DNA from: CAVQBJ01 sp963819075
Lineage (GTDB): Bacteria > Actinomycetota > Thermoleophilia > Solirubrobacterales > Solirubrobacteraceae
DNA: 64,000 nucleotides
Direction of reading: 5' to 3'
Assembly: GCA_963819075.1 (NCBI GenBank)
Contig: CAWFUP010000002.1
Span: 1,240,001 to 1,304,000 of the forward strand
Within the stretch, counting starts at the first letter, position 1, and each line of letters begins with the position of its first letter. The notes under the pieces were generated by a model. It saw nothing but the letters and a program-made list of their open reading frames with translations, did not search any database and had not been told where the DNA came from. A program made the position numbers and the translations under genes. Positions 1 to 9,585 of the stretch are shown here, in pieces.

Positions 1-1
1 C

Positions 2-1600
2 AACAGCCGTGACGAGCAGGTCGTCTCGGCGACGCAGCGGACGCTCTACGCCTACCTGCCGAACAACCCGCGGACCGCCGTACCCGACCTCGCCGCCGGC
101 GCACCGCAGATCTCGGCCGATCGGATGACGGTCACGGTCCACCTCAAGCCCGGCATCCACTTCAGCCCGCCCGTCAGTCGCGAGGTGACCGCGGCCGACG
201 TGGCCTACGCGTTCGACCGGGCGCTCAACCCCGACGTGGCCAATCCGTACGTACAGGAGTACTTCGGCGACCTCGTCGGCCTGCGCCGCGCACGCGGTGG
301 GCCCTTCCCCGGCGTCACGACGCCGAATCGCTACACGATCGTCTTCCATCTCGACCGGCCGACGGCGCCGATCCTCGCCGCTGCGCTCGTCCTGCCGATC
401 ACCTCGCCGGTCCCGCCGGAGTTCGCGCGCCCGCTCGACGCCCATCGCCCGACGCTGTACGGGTCGCAGTACCTCGTGGCCACCGGGCCCTACATGCTCC
501 GCTCCAACGGGCTCGGCCGGGTTCTCGGGATCGGCTACGTGCCCGGGCGCTTCGCCGAGCTCGTCCGCAATCCGAGCTGGGACCCGCGCACCGACTTCCG
601 CCCCGCCTACGTCAACGCGGTCGACATCCGCATCGGCGGGAGCCCGCTGGCCATCGGGCGCGCCGTGATCGACGGCTCCGCGCGCGTGCAGAACGACGTC
701 CCGGCGGGTTCGATCGTGCAGGTCGCCAACGCCGACACCACGAATCCCGACCCGAAGGCGCAGAAGTCGGTGCTCACCGTGTCGCCGGGCGCCGGCCTGC
801 GCCTGATCGCGCTCAACAACCGGCGCGGTCCGTTCGCCAACGTCAACCTGCGCCGAGCCGTGTGGGCCGCGCTCGATCGCGAGGCGCTCGTGGCGGCCGC
901 CGGCGGTCCGTTCACCGGCGACGTCGCGACCCACTTCATCTACCCGGGAACGCCGGGCTTCGACGAGGCCGGGGGCTACGACGGACCGCAGTTCGACTTC
1001 AACCGCTCGCTCACCGGCGACGACGACGTCGCCGAGAAGTACCTCAAGCTCGCGGGCTATTCGAGTGGCCGCTACAGCGGTCCGGCGGTCAGCGTCGTCG
1101 GTCCCACCGAGCAGCCCGGCGCGTCGTTCACCGCGATCGTCAACCGGACGCTCATCGGTCTCGGCTTCCCGACGCACGTCAGGCTGGTGGGCCCGTCGGT
1201 CGGGCTCTCGCGCTACTGCGGCGAGCCGGCGCAGGAGGTCGATGTCTGCCCCGACGTCGGATGGACGCGCGCGTTCGCGGACCCGCAGACGGTGCTCGAC
1301 CCCTTGTTCAACGGCGCGAGCATTACGCCGACCGCCAACCCGAACGTCGGCCAGGTGAACGATCCCGTCATCAACCGCCAGATGGACGCCGCCGCGCTCG
1401 TCGCCGAGGCGGAGGCGCGTGCCCAGGCGTGGGCGAATATCGACTCCGAGCTCGTTGGCCAGGCCGTCGCGATCCCCTTCCAATTCGTCGATCAACCGGC
1501 GATCTCGTCGGCCGACGTGGCCGGGGTGACCGCGCAGTGGAACGGTGGCTGGTGGGACTACGCCTTCACGTCGGTCATTCCGCCAAAGCCGAGGTCGTGA
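2..1600 (+). CDS. ABC transporter substrate-binding protein, family 5 (5' partial)
   Basis: Extracellular solute-binding protein of the DppA/OppA type, which captures peptides or similar solutes for an ABC importer. The frame is open from base 2, so the signal peptide or lipobox lies outside the window; 532 residues are visible. Family features seen are VTAADVAYAFDRALNP near the start, VATGPYML, the segment NVNLRRAVWAALDREAL typical of SBP_bac_5 proteins, and a C-terminal WWDYAFTSV. The ATG at 125 is internal, because coherent family-like sequence precedes it. No permease or ATPase gene follows; the next genes are on the other strand, so any partner genes must lie upstream. The substrate cannot be told from the sequence. 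Confidence 0.85.
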   Translation, partial: NSRDEQVVSATQRTLYAYLPNNPRTAVPDLAAGAPQISADRMTVTVHLKPGIHFSPPVSREVTAADVAYAFDRALNPDVANPYVQEYFGDLVGLRRARGGPFPGVTTPNRYTIVFHLDRPTAPILAAALVLPITSPVPPEFARPLDAHRPTLYGSQYLVATGPYMLRSNGLGRVLGIGYVPGRFAELVRNPSWDPRTDFRPAYVNAVDIRIGGSPLAIGRAVIDGSARVQNDVPAGSIVQVANADTTNPDPKAQKSVLTVSPGAGLRLIALNNRRGPFANVNLRRAVWAALDREALVAAAGGPFTGDVATHFIYPGTPGFDEAGGYDGPQFDFNRSLTGDDDVAEKYLKLAGYSSGRYSGPAVSVVGPTEQPGASFTAIVNRTLIGLGFPTHVRLVGPSVGLSRYCGEPAQEVDVCPDVGWTRAFADPQTVLDPLFNGASITPTANPNVGQVNDPVINRQMDAAALVAEAEARAQAWANIDSELVGQAVAIPFQFVDQPAISSADVAGVTAQWNGGWWDYAFTSVIPPKPRS

Positions 1601-1606
1601 GGGCGC

Positions 1607-1975
1607 TCAGCTCCTCGGCGCCGTGAGCTCCAGCCGGTTGCCCCAGGGATCCGACGCGTAGAAGCGCCGGCGCTCGGGGATCCGCTCGTCCCAGTGCACC
1701 TCGACGCCGGCGGTGAGCAGCTGTGCGGCGAGCCCGTCGAGCGCACCGGGTTCGACGAGCAGGCCGGCGTGGGCCTTGCGCGCCGCGACGAAAGGCTCCT
1801 CGATGCCGATGTGCAGCTCCTGGCCGCCGCACGAGAACCAGACGCCGCCGCTCGCCCGGACGCCCGGGGGCTTGGGCACCTCGGTCAGGCCGAGGAGGCC
1901 GCCGTAGAAGCGCCGGGCCTCGGCCTCACACCCGGGCGGTGCGGTGATCTGCACGTGATCGAGCCCGTTGATCAT
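1607..1975 (-). CDS. VOC family (glyoxalase/dioxygenase-like) protein
   Basis: Single-domain vicinal oxygen chelate protein of 122 residues. It begins with the typical LDHVQITAPPG strand, in which the His is a usual metal ligand, and ends with FYASDPWGNRLELTAP, the usual second half with the acidic ligand in the final strand. The middle contains ELHIGIEEPF. Proteins of this size act as dimers on small electrophiles or in antibiotic resistance; the substrate cannot be assigned. It ends 6 bases from the convergent solute-binding gene. It lies just downstream of the P-II gene on the same strand with a 27-base gap, so the two may be co-transcribed. Confidence 0.8.
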   Translation of the reverse strand: MINGLDHVQITAPPGCEAEARRFYGGLLGLTEVPKPPGVRASGGVWFSCGGQELHIGIEEPFVAARKAHAGLLVEPGALDGLAAQLLTAGVEVHWDERIPERRRFYASDPWGNRLELTAPRS

Positions 1976-2002
1976 GCGGGTCGCCGACCCTCCCGCCCGC
2001 GC

Positions 2003-2371
2003 CTACGCGGCCGGGGCGCCCCCGTCGTGGGCCTGCAGCGTGTCCTCTCCGGCCTCCCCGGTGCGGATGCGGAAGGCGGCCTCGACGGGCATTACGAACA
2101 CCTTGCCGTCGCCGACGGTACCGGTGCGGGCGTGCTTGAGGATCGTGTGGATGACCGTGTCGACGTCGCCGTCGTCGACGACGCACTCGAGCTTGAGCTT
2201 GGGACGCAGGTAGTGGGTGAGCTCGGTGCCCTTGTAGCGCTCGGTGATCCCGCGCTGGCGTCCCGAGCCCTTGACCTCCGTGACCGACAGCGACGGGAAG
2301 CCCTGCTCGACGAGCTCGGTGCGGATCGGCTCGAACGCCTCGTGGCGGATGTAGGCGAGGACCATCTTCAT
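2003..2371 (-). CDS. P-II family nitrogen regulatory protein (GlnB/GlnK-like), T-loop Tyr missing
   Basis: Small trimeric signal protein that normally binds ATP/ADP and 2-oxoglutarate and controls ammonium transport or glutamine synthetase. The 122 residues show TEVKGSGRQRGITERYKG (residues 31-48), the B-loop GDGKVFVMPVEAAFRIRTGE and conserved Gln39 and Lys58 by alignment with E. coli GlnB. Position 51, the Tyr that is uridylylated in enterics and adenylylated in actinobacteria, is Leu (ETHY region reads E50-L51-T52-H53). There is no amtB or glnD neighbour, whereas actinobacterial glnK usually sits with amtB. A good Shine-Dalgarno (AGGAGG) lies 8 bases before the ATG. It is probably a P-II paralogue not regulated by nucleotidylylation, which is inference. 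Confidence 0.85.
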   Translation of the reverse strand: MKMVLAYIRHEAFEPIRTELVEQGFPSLSVTEVKGSGRQRGITERYKGTELTHYLRPKLKLECVVDDGDVDTVIHTILKHARTGTVGDGKVFVMPVEAAFRIRTGEAGEDTLQAHDGGAPAA

Positions 2372-2480
2372 GGAAATTGCCTCCTGGATTGCGGCCCGTT
2401 GCCGGCGACTCCGTCGGGGGGTGGCAGCGTATCCGACGGCTGGTCGTCGGGGACGCCACCGCCGGTGCTATCAGTGGGGC

Positions 2481-3855
2481 ATGCAGGCGCGCGGAGCGAG
2501 CGAGCGAAGCGGTGGAGGGCTCGGCCCCGACGACGCCGACGTGCGCGCGATCGGCCGTGCGCTCGCGGCGGCGCTTCCGCGGCCCAGCCGGGCACCCGGC
2601 GCGGCGCTCGACCGCGCGATCATGCGCACGGCGGGCGAGGACGACGGGCTGCGCTCCGCGCTCTTTCGCTTCGTCGACGTGCGCCCGGCCTGCCACGACC
2701 GGCGCGACGTCGGCGAGCACCTGCTGGCGCTGCTGCGTGACGGCGGCGCGACGGGTTCGGCCGGTCGCGCGGCCACGCGTCTGGCCGAGCGCCCGCGGAC
2801 GCGCTCGCTCCTCGCCATGCTCGCCGGCGTCGGGGTGCAGCGGATGGCCGAGCGCTTCATCATCGGCGACTCGGTGAGCGGCGCGGCCGCGACGGTGAGC
2901 GGGCTGTGGGCTCGTGGCGTGGGCACGTCGATCGACCTGCTCGGCGAGGCGACGGTCAGCGAGGAGGAGGCCGACGCCTACGCCGCACGCTGTCTGGACA
3001 GCCTCGACGCGCTCGCGGCGCTCGCTGCCGGGTGGCCGGCTCGGGCCCGCGCTCGAGCGCGACTCGATCGGTCCGCTGCCGCGCGTCAACCTGTCGGTGA
3101 AGATCTCGGCGCTCACGCCGCACATCCGGGCCGACGCCCCTGACCGCGGCATCGACTCGGCGCTGCACCGGCTGCGCGGACTGCTGCGGCGCGCGCGCGA
3201 CCTCGGCGCGCACCTGCACGTCGACATGGAGTCGCTCGACTCGCGCGAGACCGTGCTCGGGTTGACGCTCGCGCTGCTCGCCGAGCCGGAGTTTCGCTCC
3301 GGGCCGTCGGCCGGACTCGTGCTGCAGGCCTACCTGCGCGACTCGCCGCAGGAGCTCGACGAGGTCCTCGGCTGGGTGGCCGAGCATCCGCGCTCGGCGC
3401 CGCTCGCCGTCCGCCTCGTCAAGGGCGCCTACTGGGATCACGAGGTCGTCGAGGCGCGACAGCACGGCTGGACCGTGCCCGTGTTCGAGCGCCGAGCGGA
3501 CAGTGACCGCAACTTCGAGCTGCTCACGCGGCGCCTGCTGGCCGCTCATCCGCGGGTCCGCGTCGCGATCGCGTCGCACAACCTGCGCTCGATCGCGCAC
3601 GGCCTCGCCTGCCTGCCCCATTTCGGCCTCACCGACGCCGACCTCGAGCTGCAGGTGCTGCGCGGTCTCGGCGACGACCTGCAGGAGGCGCTCGCCGGCC
3701 GCGGCCTGCGGGTGCGCACGTACTGCCCGATCGGCGATCTCGTCGAGGGGATGGCCTACCTCGTGCGGCGCATGCTCGAGAACACGGCCAACGACTCCTT
3801 CCTGCACGCGCGCGATTCGGGCGCCAGCGTCGACGAGCTGCTGGCGGCGCCGTGA
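2481..3855 (+). pseudogene. Proline dehydrogenase, PutA class, interrupted by one frameshift
   Basis: FAD enzyme that oxidises proline to 1-pyrroline-5-carboxylate, the first step of proline catabolism. The first part (2481 to about 3035) encodes the N-terminal helical region with LRSALFRFVDVRPAC. The rest continues in another frame with VNLSVKISALTPHI, VRLVKGAYWD, PVFERRADSDRNFE, IASHNLRSIA and a C-terminal YLVRRMLENTANDSFL, all PutA-class motifs of the flavin barrel. One extra base between about 3030 and 3050 (a G/C-rich stretch) explains the shift, since removing it gives a continuous family-like sequence. All motifs are otherwise intact, so this is either a very recent mutation or a base error in the assembly. 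The gene overlaps the next by 4 bases, forming a two-gene proline-to-glutamate operon. Confidence 0.8.
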
Positions 3856-5423
3856 GCCCGCCGGCGGCATTCGCGAACGAGCCGCTCCTCGAGCTGCGTC
3901 GGGCTCCGGTGCGCGACGCGCTGCTACAGGCGGGACGCGCCCTCGACGCTCGCCTGCCGCTCAGCGTGCCGACGCTCATCGGCGGCGAGTGCCGCGCGGG
4001 CGATGCGCTGCGCTCGTTCGACCCCGGACGACCGCGCGAGATCGTCGCGCTCGCCGACGCCGCCGGCGCGGCGGACGTCGATTCAGCGGTGGCCACGGCG
4101 GCTGCCGCGGCGCCGCACTGGGCGGCCCGCCCGGCCGGCGAACGCGCCGGTGCGCTGCGCGCGGCCGCCGCGAACCTGCGGGCGCGGCGCCTCGAGCTTG
4201 CCGCGCTCGCCGTGCGCGAATGCGCCAAGCCCTGGCCGGAGGCGGACGCCGACGTATGCGAGGCGATCGACTTCCTCGAGTACTACGCCCGCGCAGCGAC
4301 GCGGCTGCACCGCGACGGCGACCTCGCGCAGCCGCCGGGCGAGCGCAACACGATGCGCTACGTCGGCCTCGGGGTGGCGGCCGTCATCGCTCCGTGGAAC
4401 TTCCCCTTTGCCATCCCTGCCGGGATGACCGCTGCGGCCCTGGCCGCCGGGAACGCCGCGATCCTCAAGCCCGCCGCCCAGTCTCCCGCGTGCGCGGGAG
4501 CGCTCGTGGCCGCGCTGCACGAGGCGGGCGTCCCGCCCGAGGCGCTCGCGCTGCTCCCGGGCGACGACGAGCCGGGACGGGCGCTCGTCCGCCACCCGGG
4601 GGTGCACGTGATCGCCTTCACCGGGTCGTGCGCGGTCGGCCTGGAGATCGTGCGCCAGGCGGCCGAGCTGGCGCCCGGGCAGTCGCACGTCAAGCGCGTG
4701 ATCGCCGAGATGGGGGGCAAGAACTGCGTGATCGTCGACAGCGACGCCGACCTCGACGAGGCGGTCCCGGCGATCGTGCACTCGGCCTTCGGCTACGCCG
4801 GGCAGAAGTGCTCCGCCGCCTCACGCGTGCTTGCCCACCGCGAGATCGCGTCGAGCCTGGCACACCGATTGGCGGGCGCGATCGCCGCGCTGCGCATCGG
4901 GCAGGCGTGTGAGCTCGGGGTCGACGTGCCGCCGGTGATCGACGAGGCGGCCCGCGATCGCGTCGCCCGCTACGTCGCGCTCGGCGAGTCGGCCGGCGCG
5001 CGCCTGGCCGGAGGCGACGCGATGCTGCCCGACGACGGCTGGTTCTGCCGGCCGGCGCTGATCGGCGAGCTGCCCGCGGACTCGCCGCTGCTGACCGAGG
5101 AGATCTTCGGCCCCGTGCTGGCCCTCGAGGTCGTCGATGACGTCACGCGCGCCTGCGATCTCGTCGACGCGCTGCCGTTCGCGCTCACGGGTGGGCTGTT
5201 CACGCGCAACCCCCAGACGGTGCGCGCTGTCGTCGAGCGCTCGCCGGTCGGAAACCTGTACGTCAACCGCGAGACCACCGGCGCGATGGTCGCCCGGCAG
5301 CCGTTCGGCGGCAACCGCCTGTCGGGCACCGGCGCGAAGGCGGGCGGTCCGGATTACCTGCTCGGGTTCGTGCAGCCGCGGGTCGTCAGCGAGAACGTCA
5401 CCCGGCACGGGCTCGTGCTCTAG
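3852..5423 (+). CDS. pruA: 1-pyrroline-5-carboxylate (glutamate semialdehyde) dehydrogenase
   Basis: NAD(P)-dependent aldehyde dehydrogenase that oxidises glutamate semialdehyde to glutamate, the second step of proline breakdown. The 523 residues cover the full ALDH fold: nucleotide-binding segment VIAPWNFPFAIP, ITGSC-like IAFTGSCAVG, catalytic-base region EMGGKNCVIVD and nucleophile Cys in GYAGQKCSAASR. The C-terminal FGPVLALEV and QPFGGNRLSGTGAKAGG are typical of the RocA/PruA group. The GTG start at 3852 overlaps the proline dehydrogenase stop by 4 bases, indicating translational coupling. The preceding gene supplies its substrate, which supports this assignment over other ALDH functions. 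Confidence 0.88.
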   Translation: MSPPAAFANEPLLELRRAPVRDALLQAGRALDARLPLSVPTLIGGECRAGDALRSFDPGRPREIVALADAAGAADVDSAVATAAAAAPHWAARPAGERAGALRAAAANLRARRLELAALAVRECAKPWPEADADVCEAIDFLEYYARAATRLHRDGDLAQPPGERNTMRYVGLGVAAVIAPWNFPFAIPAGMTAAALAAGNAAILKPAAQSPACAGALVAALHEAGVPPEALALLPGDDEPGRALVRHPGVHVIAFTGSCAVGLEIVRQAAELAPGQSHVKRVIAEMGGKNCVIVDSDADLDEAVPAIVHSAFGYAGQKCSAASRVLAHREIASSLAHRLAGAIAALRIGQACELGVDVPPVIDEAARDRVARYVALGESAGARLAGGDAMLPDDGWFCRPALIGELPADSPLLTEEIFGPVLALEVVDDVTRACDLVDALPFALTGGLFTRNPQTVRAVVERSPVGNLYVNRETTGAMVARQPFGGNRLSGTGAKAGGPDYLLGFVQPRVVSENVTRHGLVL

Positions 5424-5429
5424 GGCCGC

Positions 5430-6095
5430 TCAGCGATCGACGGCTACGCGCAGCGCGAGGCCGACGAGCAGCGTCCCGGCGACCGCCTCCACGCCGCGCC
5501 GCACGGCCGGGCGAGCGAGGGCCCGCGTCACCGTTCCGATTGCTACCGCGAACAGCGCCCACCACGCCGTCTCGGCGACGATGAGCGCCAGCGCGAGCTC
5601 GCCGGTCGTCACGGTGCGCGATTCGTGGGCGCCGACGAACTGGGGCAGCAGCGTCAGGAACAGCAGCGCGATCTTCGGGTTGAGGAGGTTGCTGACGAGG
5701 CCCTGGCGAAGCCACACGCGCGCCGGCGTCGCGCGCCCTTCCACGGAGCCCGCGACCACACCGGCGGCGCCGGCGGCGGCGAACTGGCCGCGCCCGCCGG
5801 CCTCGACGGCGGAGAGCGCCGCGCGCAGCGCACCGAGGCCCAGGATCGCGAGGTAGACGGCGCCGGCCAGGCGCGCGACGTCGAACGCGCGCCCCGAGGC
5901 GGCGAGCAGCGCGGCCAGCCCGAGCACCGAGGTCGCCGCCCACACGCCGAGGCCGACGAGGCAGCCGACGCCGGTCAGCCAGGTCGCACGGGCACCGCCG
6001 CGCGCGCCGTTGCGGACGCCAAGCGCCATGTCGGGGCCCGGGAGCACCGTGATGACCGCGACGACGCCGAGGAAGGCCAGCAGATGCTCGGGCAC
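5430..6095 (-). CDS. LysE/RhtB family amino-acid exporter
   Basis: Inner-membrane exporter of amino acids or homoserine-lactone-like compounds. It starts with the family signature VITVLPGPDMALGVRNG on the first membrane helix and carries the conserved second-half motif GLVSNLLNPKIALLFLTLLPQF. Five to six hydrophobic helices fill about 221 residues. I chose the GTG at 6095, 4 bases past the stop of the helicase upstream, because the LysE fold begins right there. An in-frame start at 6161 would add a polar, proline-rich leader and overlap the helicase. It is the last gene of the CHAD-helicase-LysE operon. The exported substrate is unknown. Confidence 0.8.
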   Translation of the reverse strand: MPEHLLAFLGVVAVITVLPGPDMALGVRNGARGGARATWLTGVGCLVGLGVWAATSVLGLAALLAASGRAFDVARLAGAVYLAILGLGALRAALSAVEAGGRGQFAAAGAAGVVAGSVEGRATPARVWLRQGLVSNLLNPKIALLFLTLLPQFVGAHESRTVTTGELALALIVAETAWWALFAVAIGTVTRALARPAVRRGVEAVAGTLLVGLALRVAVDR

Positions 6096-6099
6096 GTGA

Positions 6100-8346
6100 T
6101 CAGCCTGAGCCACGCTCGGCGCCGGGAGCCGGGCGCAGCCGCGGGAACGGGCGTCCCTCACGGAGCTCGCGCACGACCTGCTCGACGAGTCCGTCGGAAT
6201 CGATCTCGCGCCCGTCGGTCACGGCGCCGACGATTGCCCGCTTGCGCTGGATGAGGCGCGCCATCGTCTCGTCGATGGTCTCGGCGGCGAGCAGGTACCA
6301 GGCGGTCACGGCGTCGCGCTGGCCGATGCGGTGGCAGCGGTCCTCGGCCTGATCGTGCATGGCCGGGGTCCATTCGAGCTCCAGGAAGGCGACGTTGGAC
6401 GCTCGCGTCAGCGTGATCCCCTGGGCCGCGACGCGGGTGGCGCAGACGATGAGCGACGGCCCGTCGCCGGACTGGAACGCGCGCACCGCCGCCTCGCGTG
6501 CCACGGTGCTGTCGCGGCCGAGCAGGTGCAGCGCCGCGGGGAAGCGCTCGAGCACCGCGTTCTGGACCTCGACGTGCCGCGCGAACAGCACAAGCGGCTC
6601 GCCGGAGACGAGGAAGTCGGCGACCCAGCCGAGCGCCGCGTGCAGCTTGCCCCGGGCGGCCAGTCGCTGCAGCGTGCCGAGCTGTGCGAGTCGCTCGGCA
6701 CGCAGCGTGGCGGCGATCTTCGCGTTCAGCTCGGAGAGGTCCAGTGGCTGTGCGCGCAGCCACTCGATCACGTCACGCTCGGCGAGGCGGTACTCGCTCG
6801 TGTTCGTGAGCGCCATCGGCACCACGACCTGGCGCTTGGCCGGCAGCTGCGGGAGGACCTCCGACTTCAGCCGCCGTACGAAGCACCGCCGGCGCAGGTG
6901 CCAGTGCAGGCGCTCCTCGCTGCGCTCGCCCTGGAACTGACGCGAGAAGCGCGCGCCGGAGCCGAAGTCCTCGAGGCGGCCGATCACCCGCAGCTGGGCG
7001 ATCAGCTCGTCGGCGTGGTTGAGCACCGGCGTGCCGGTCAGCGCCAGGCGCAGGCCGTCCGGCGGTACGGCGGCGGCGAGCCGGCGGACCGCGTGGGTGC
7101 GCTTGGCCTGCGGGTTCTTGCAGTAGTGCGACTCGTCGACGACGATCGCGCCGCGGACGGCGGCGCGCCAGCGCCTCGCGATGGGCGGCGACGATCTCGT
7201 AGTTGAGGATCGTGATGTCGGCGGTCGGCGGTACCGCCACGCGGCCCTCGAGCACGGCGACCGAGCGGTGCTGCGAGCCACGTCGCGGCCTCACGTTGCC
7301 AGTTGAGCTTCAGCGAGGCCGGGCAGACGACGATCGCGGGATAGGCGCCCGCGGCCTCGAGCGGCGGCCAGCGCCTCGACGGTCTTACCGAGACCCTGCT
7401 CGTCGGCGAGGAACGTGCGCCGCGCGCGCAGCGCGTAGTGGACCGCTGCCCACTGGAACGGGCTGAGCTCGCCGCCGAGGCGGGCGGCGACCTCGGGGAT
7501 CGGATCCCCCTGCGACGCGCGCGACTCGCGGACGGCGGCGCTCGCCTCGGCGTGCTCCGCCCGCAGGCGCTCGAGTGCCTCAGCCGCACGTGGGCGCACC
7601 TGCACGCCGTGGCGCGCGACGAAGGCGTCGAGGAACTCGATCACCCACGGGTCGATCGGCACCGAGCGGCTGCCAGCGGCGCCCGGCAGCCGCTCGAAGG
7701 CCGCCCCGATGTCCGGATCCCAGAGCACCTCGACGCGCAGGCGCTCGCCTTCGACGCCGTCGGCGAACACGAGCCGGGCCGGCGGCGGCTCCTCGCCGGC
7801 GTGCAACGCGTTGACGCAGCGCTCGGCGGCGCTGTCCAGACGCGCCGAGCGCTGCTCTCGCAACGCATCGGCGCCGGCGACCGTCAGGGGAACGAGCACG
7901 CGGGCTCCGTCGCCCGCGAGGTCGACGGAGCCGGCCGCCAGCGCCGGCGGCACTCGCCCGGCACGCGTCTGCAGTACCCACCAGCCGCGCCCGTCGTGGC
8001 GAGCGGTCTGCACGGTGCCGACCCAGCGCTGCTCGATCCCGGCCAGCCAGGCCCGTACGTCATCGCTCGGTTGCAGCTCGGGAAAGCGCGCCATCACGTC
8101 CGCGACGTGGACGCCCACCCAGTCGTTGACCGGCGCGCTCCACTCGCGACTGTCCCAGTCGAAGCGGCGCCCGGGGATGCCGCGCACCGCGGCGACGATG
8201 CGCGTGTCGTAGGGGAAGGCGAGCACGACGACCGAACCGCCGTCGCGATCCTCGTGCAGCTCAACGTGGGGTCGCTCGGGCACGAGCCCGAGTCGCTCGT
8301 TCCTCGACGGCTGATCGCCGCCGAGTCGCCCGAGGGCGTCGCTCAC
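6100..8346 (-). pseudogene. SNF2-type helicase, SMARCAL1-like, with three single-base frameshifts
   Basis: Swi2/Snf2 ATPase expected to remodel or anneal DNA. The N-terminal half carries a segment resembling the HARP repeat of SMARCAL1 (GRRFDWDSREWSAP). The ATPase core follows: motif I in ADEQGLGKTVEALAA, motif Ia in VVCPASLKLNW, a DESH box (VVDESHYCKNPQAKRT), motif III in LTGTPVLNHADE and motif VI in EDRCHRIGQRDAVTAW. Between about 7170 and 7365 the frame changes three times, each explained by one extra base, which together restore the original frame. Every helicase motif is preserved across the shifts, so errors in the assembly are as likely as true decay. The GTG start overlaps the CHAD gene stop by 4 bases. 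Confidence 0.75.
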
Positions 8347-9443
8347 CGAGACGCGATCGCCGTCGCCCGGCGAGCGAGCGGGGCGGTGAACCGGCGCGGA
8401 CGCGGTGCGTACAGCTTGCGTCCGAGTCGCAGCGCGCGCCGACGCAGGCGGGCACGTCGACGCCGGACGAGCTTCAGCAGCGCCTTCTGCTCGGCGCGAT
8501 CGGCGAACAGCTCCGGGTGCCCACCGGCGAACGCCTCGATCACGGAGACGTCGTGCTCGTCGCCGAGCATCTCGCCGAGGCGGTCGGTTTTCGCGAGCAC
8601 GTTGGCCAGCCGCTCGGGGTCGATCGGCGCGAGCAACTCCGCGCAGTAGCGCAGATCCTTGACCCGCTTGCGCCAGTCGTGCAGCTGCTCGGGGCAGTCT
8701 CGGTGGCGAGCGACGCGTCCGCGCTCGCGGCCCTCGCGGTAGATACGACGCAGGCCCGGCTCGATCGCGGCGAAGTCGGCGTCGGCGCTGAGCCAGTGCG
8801 ACGCGCGCTCGCGCACCGGCTCCAGATCGGCGGCGGCGCGGCGCGCCGGGCCGGCATCCGTGAGCAGGTGCGTGGCGGCGTCCTTACGCTCAGCCTGCAG
8901 GTACGCGCGCAACGCGGCATAGGCGTCGGGTCCGGCGCCCTTGGCGTCCTGGCTGAGCAGCGCGTCGAGCGTGAGCACCATGACCTCCGCATCGCGGGCT
9001 CCCGCGAGGTGGCGTGCCGCATCGCGCAGATCGCCGTTCTCGCGCTCGTAGGCCTCCTCGCCGAGCGCCGGGCGCAGCAGGCGCGTGAGCGCACGCAGGC
9101 GCTTGAGTGACTTGCGCGACTCGTGTACGTCGGCGGCACCGACGGTCGCCGAATCGCCCAGCCGGCTCGAAACCGAGTCGATCTGTTCGCAGGCGACGCG
9201 CGACAGCCCGGCGGCGAGCGGCTCGTCGAGACGTAGCGTGAATGACGGCTTCGTCGTCTTGCCGGGCGGCGACTCGACGGCCTGCCCGTTCGAAGCGGCG
9301 GCGACCCGAGCGGGCTCCTCGCCGGGCGTCCGGGTCTGGCCCACCGCGCGGATCAACGTCTCCGCCGAGCTGGCGGCGTCGCGCCGAGGCGTCTCGCCAG
9401 GCCCGGCGAGGGCGGTAGAAGGATGGTCGTCGAGTCGCGCCAT
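8343..9443 (-). CDS. CHAD domain protein (polyphosphate-associated)
   Basis: CHAD domains are helical bundles with conserved histidines that bind inorganic polyphosphate. Here DVHESRKSLKRLRALTRLLRP and, in the second half, LHDWRKRVKDLRYCAELLAP are the two hallmark basic helices. Their His and Arg/Lys residues lie on matching faces, and a very basic C-terminus (RRRRARLRRRALRLGRK) follows. I chose the ATG at 9443, giving 366 residues; an earlier in-frame start at 9593 would add a low-complexity Arg/Pro leader overlapping the divergent gene. No CYTH triphosphatase domain is fused. It is the first gene of an operon with the SNF2 helicase and LysE exporter. A link between polyphosphate and DNA remodelling is only suggested by position. 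Confidence 0.85.
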   Translation of the reverse strand: MARLDDHPSTALAGPGETPRRDAASSAETLIRAVGQTRTPGEEPARVAAASNGQAVESPPGKTTKPSFTLRLDEPLAAGLSRVACEQIDSVSSRLGDSATVGAADVHESRKSLKRLRALTRLLRPALGEEAYERENGDLRDAARHLAGARDAEVMVLTLDALLSQDAKGAGPDAYAALRAYLQAERKDAATHLLTDAGPARRAAADLEPVRERASHWLSADADFAAIEPGLRRIYREGRERGRVARHRDCPEQLHDWRKRVKDLRYCAELLAPIDPERLANVLAKTDRLGEMLGDEHDVSVIEAFAGGHPELFADRAEQKALLKLVRRRRARLRRRALRLGRKLYAPRPRRFTAPLARRATAIASR

Positions 9444-9585
9444 AGAGGTCGTCGGCGGTCGGAAGCGGCGTGATCGAGGCGGACGCAACCCGCCGGCGGG
9501 GCCGTGACCGATGAACCTAGAGGCTAGCGAGTCGCCCGGCCCGTGGCGAGGCGTCCGCGCCGTCGTCGTCGGGCACAATGATCGT

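Noticed and set aside
1694..2740. 348-codon plus-strand frame across the VOC and P-II genes
   Set aside because: It runs antisense through two clear genes and into the proline dehydrogenase start; no domain of its own.
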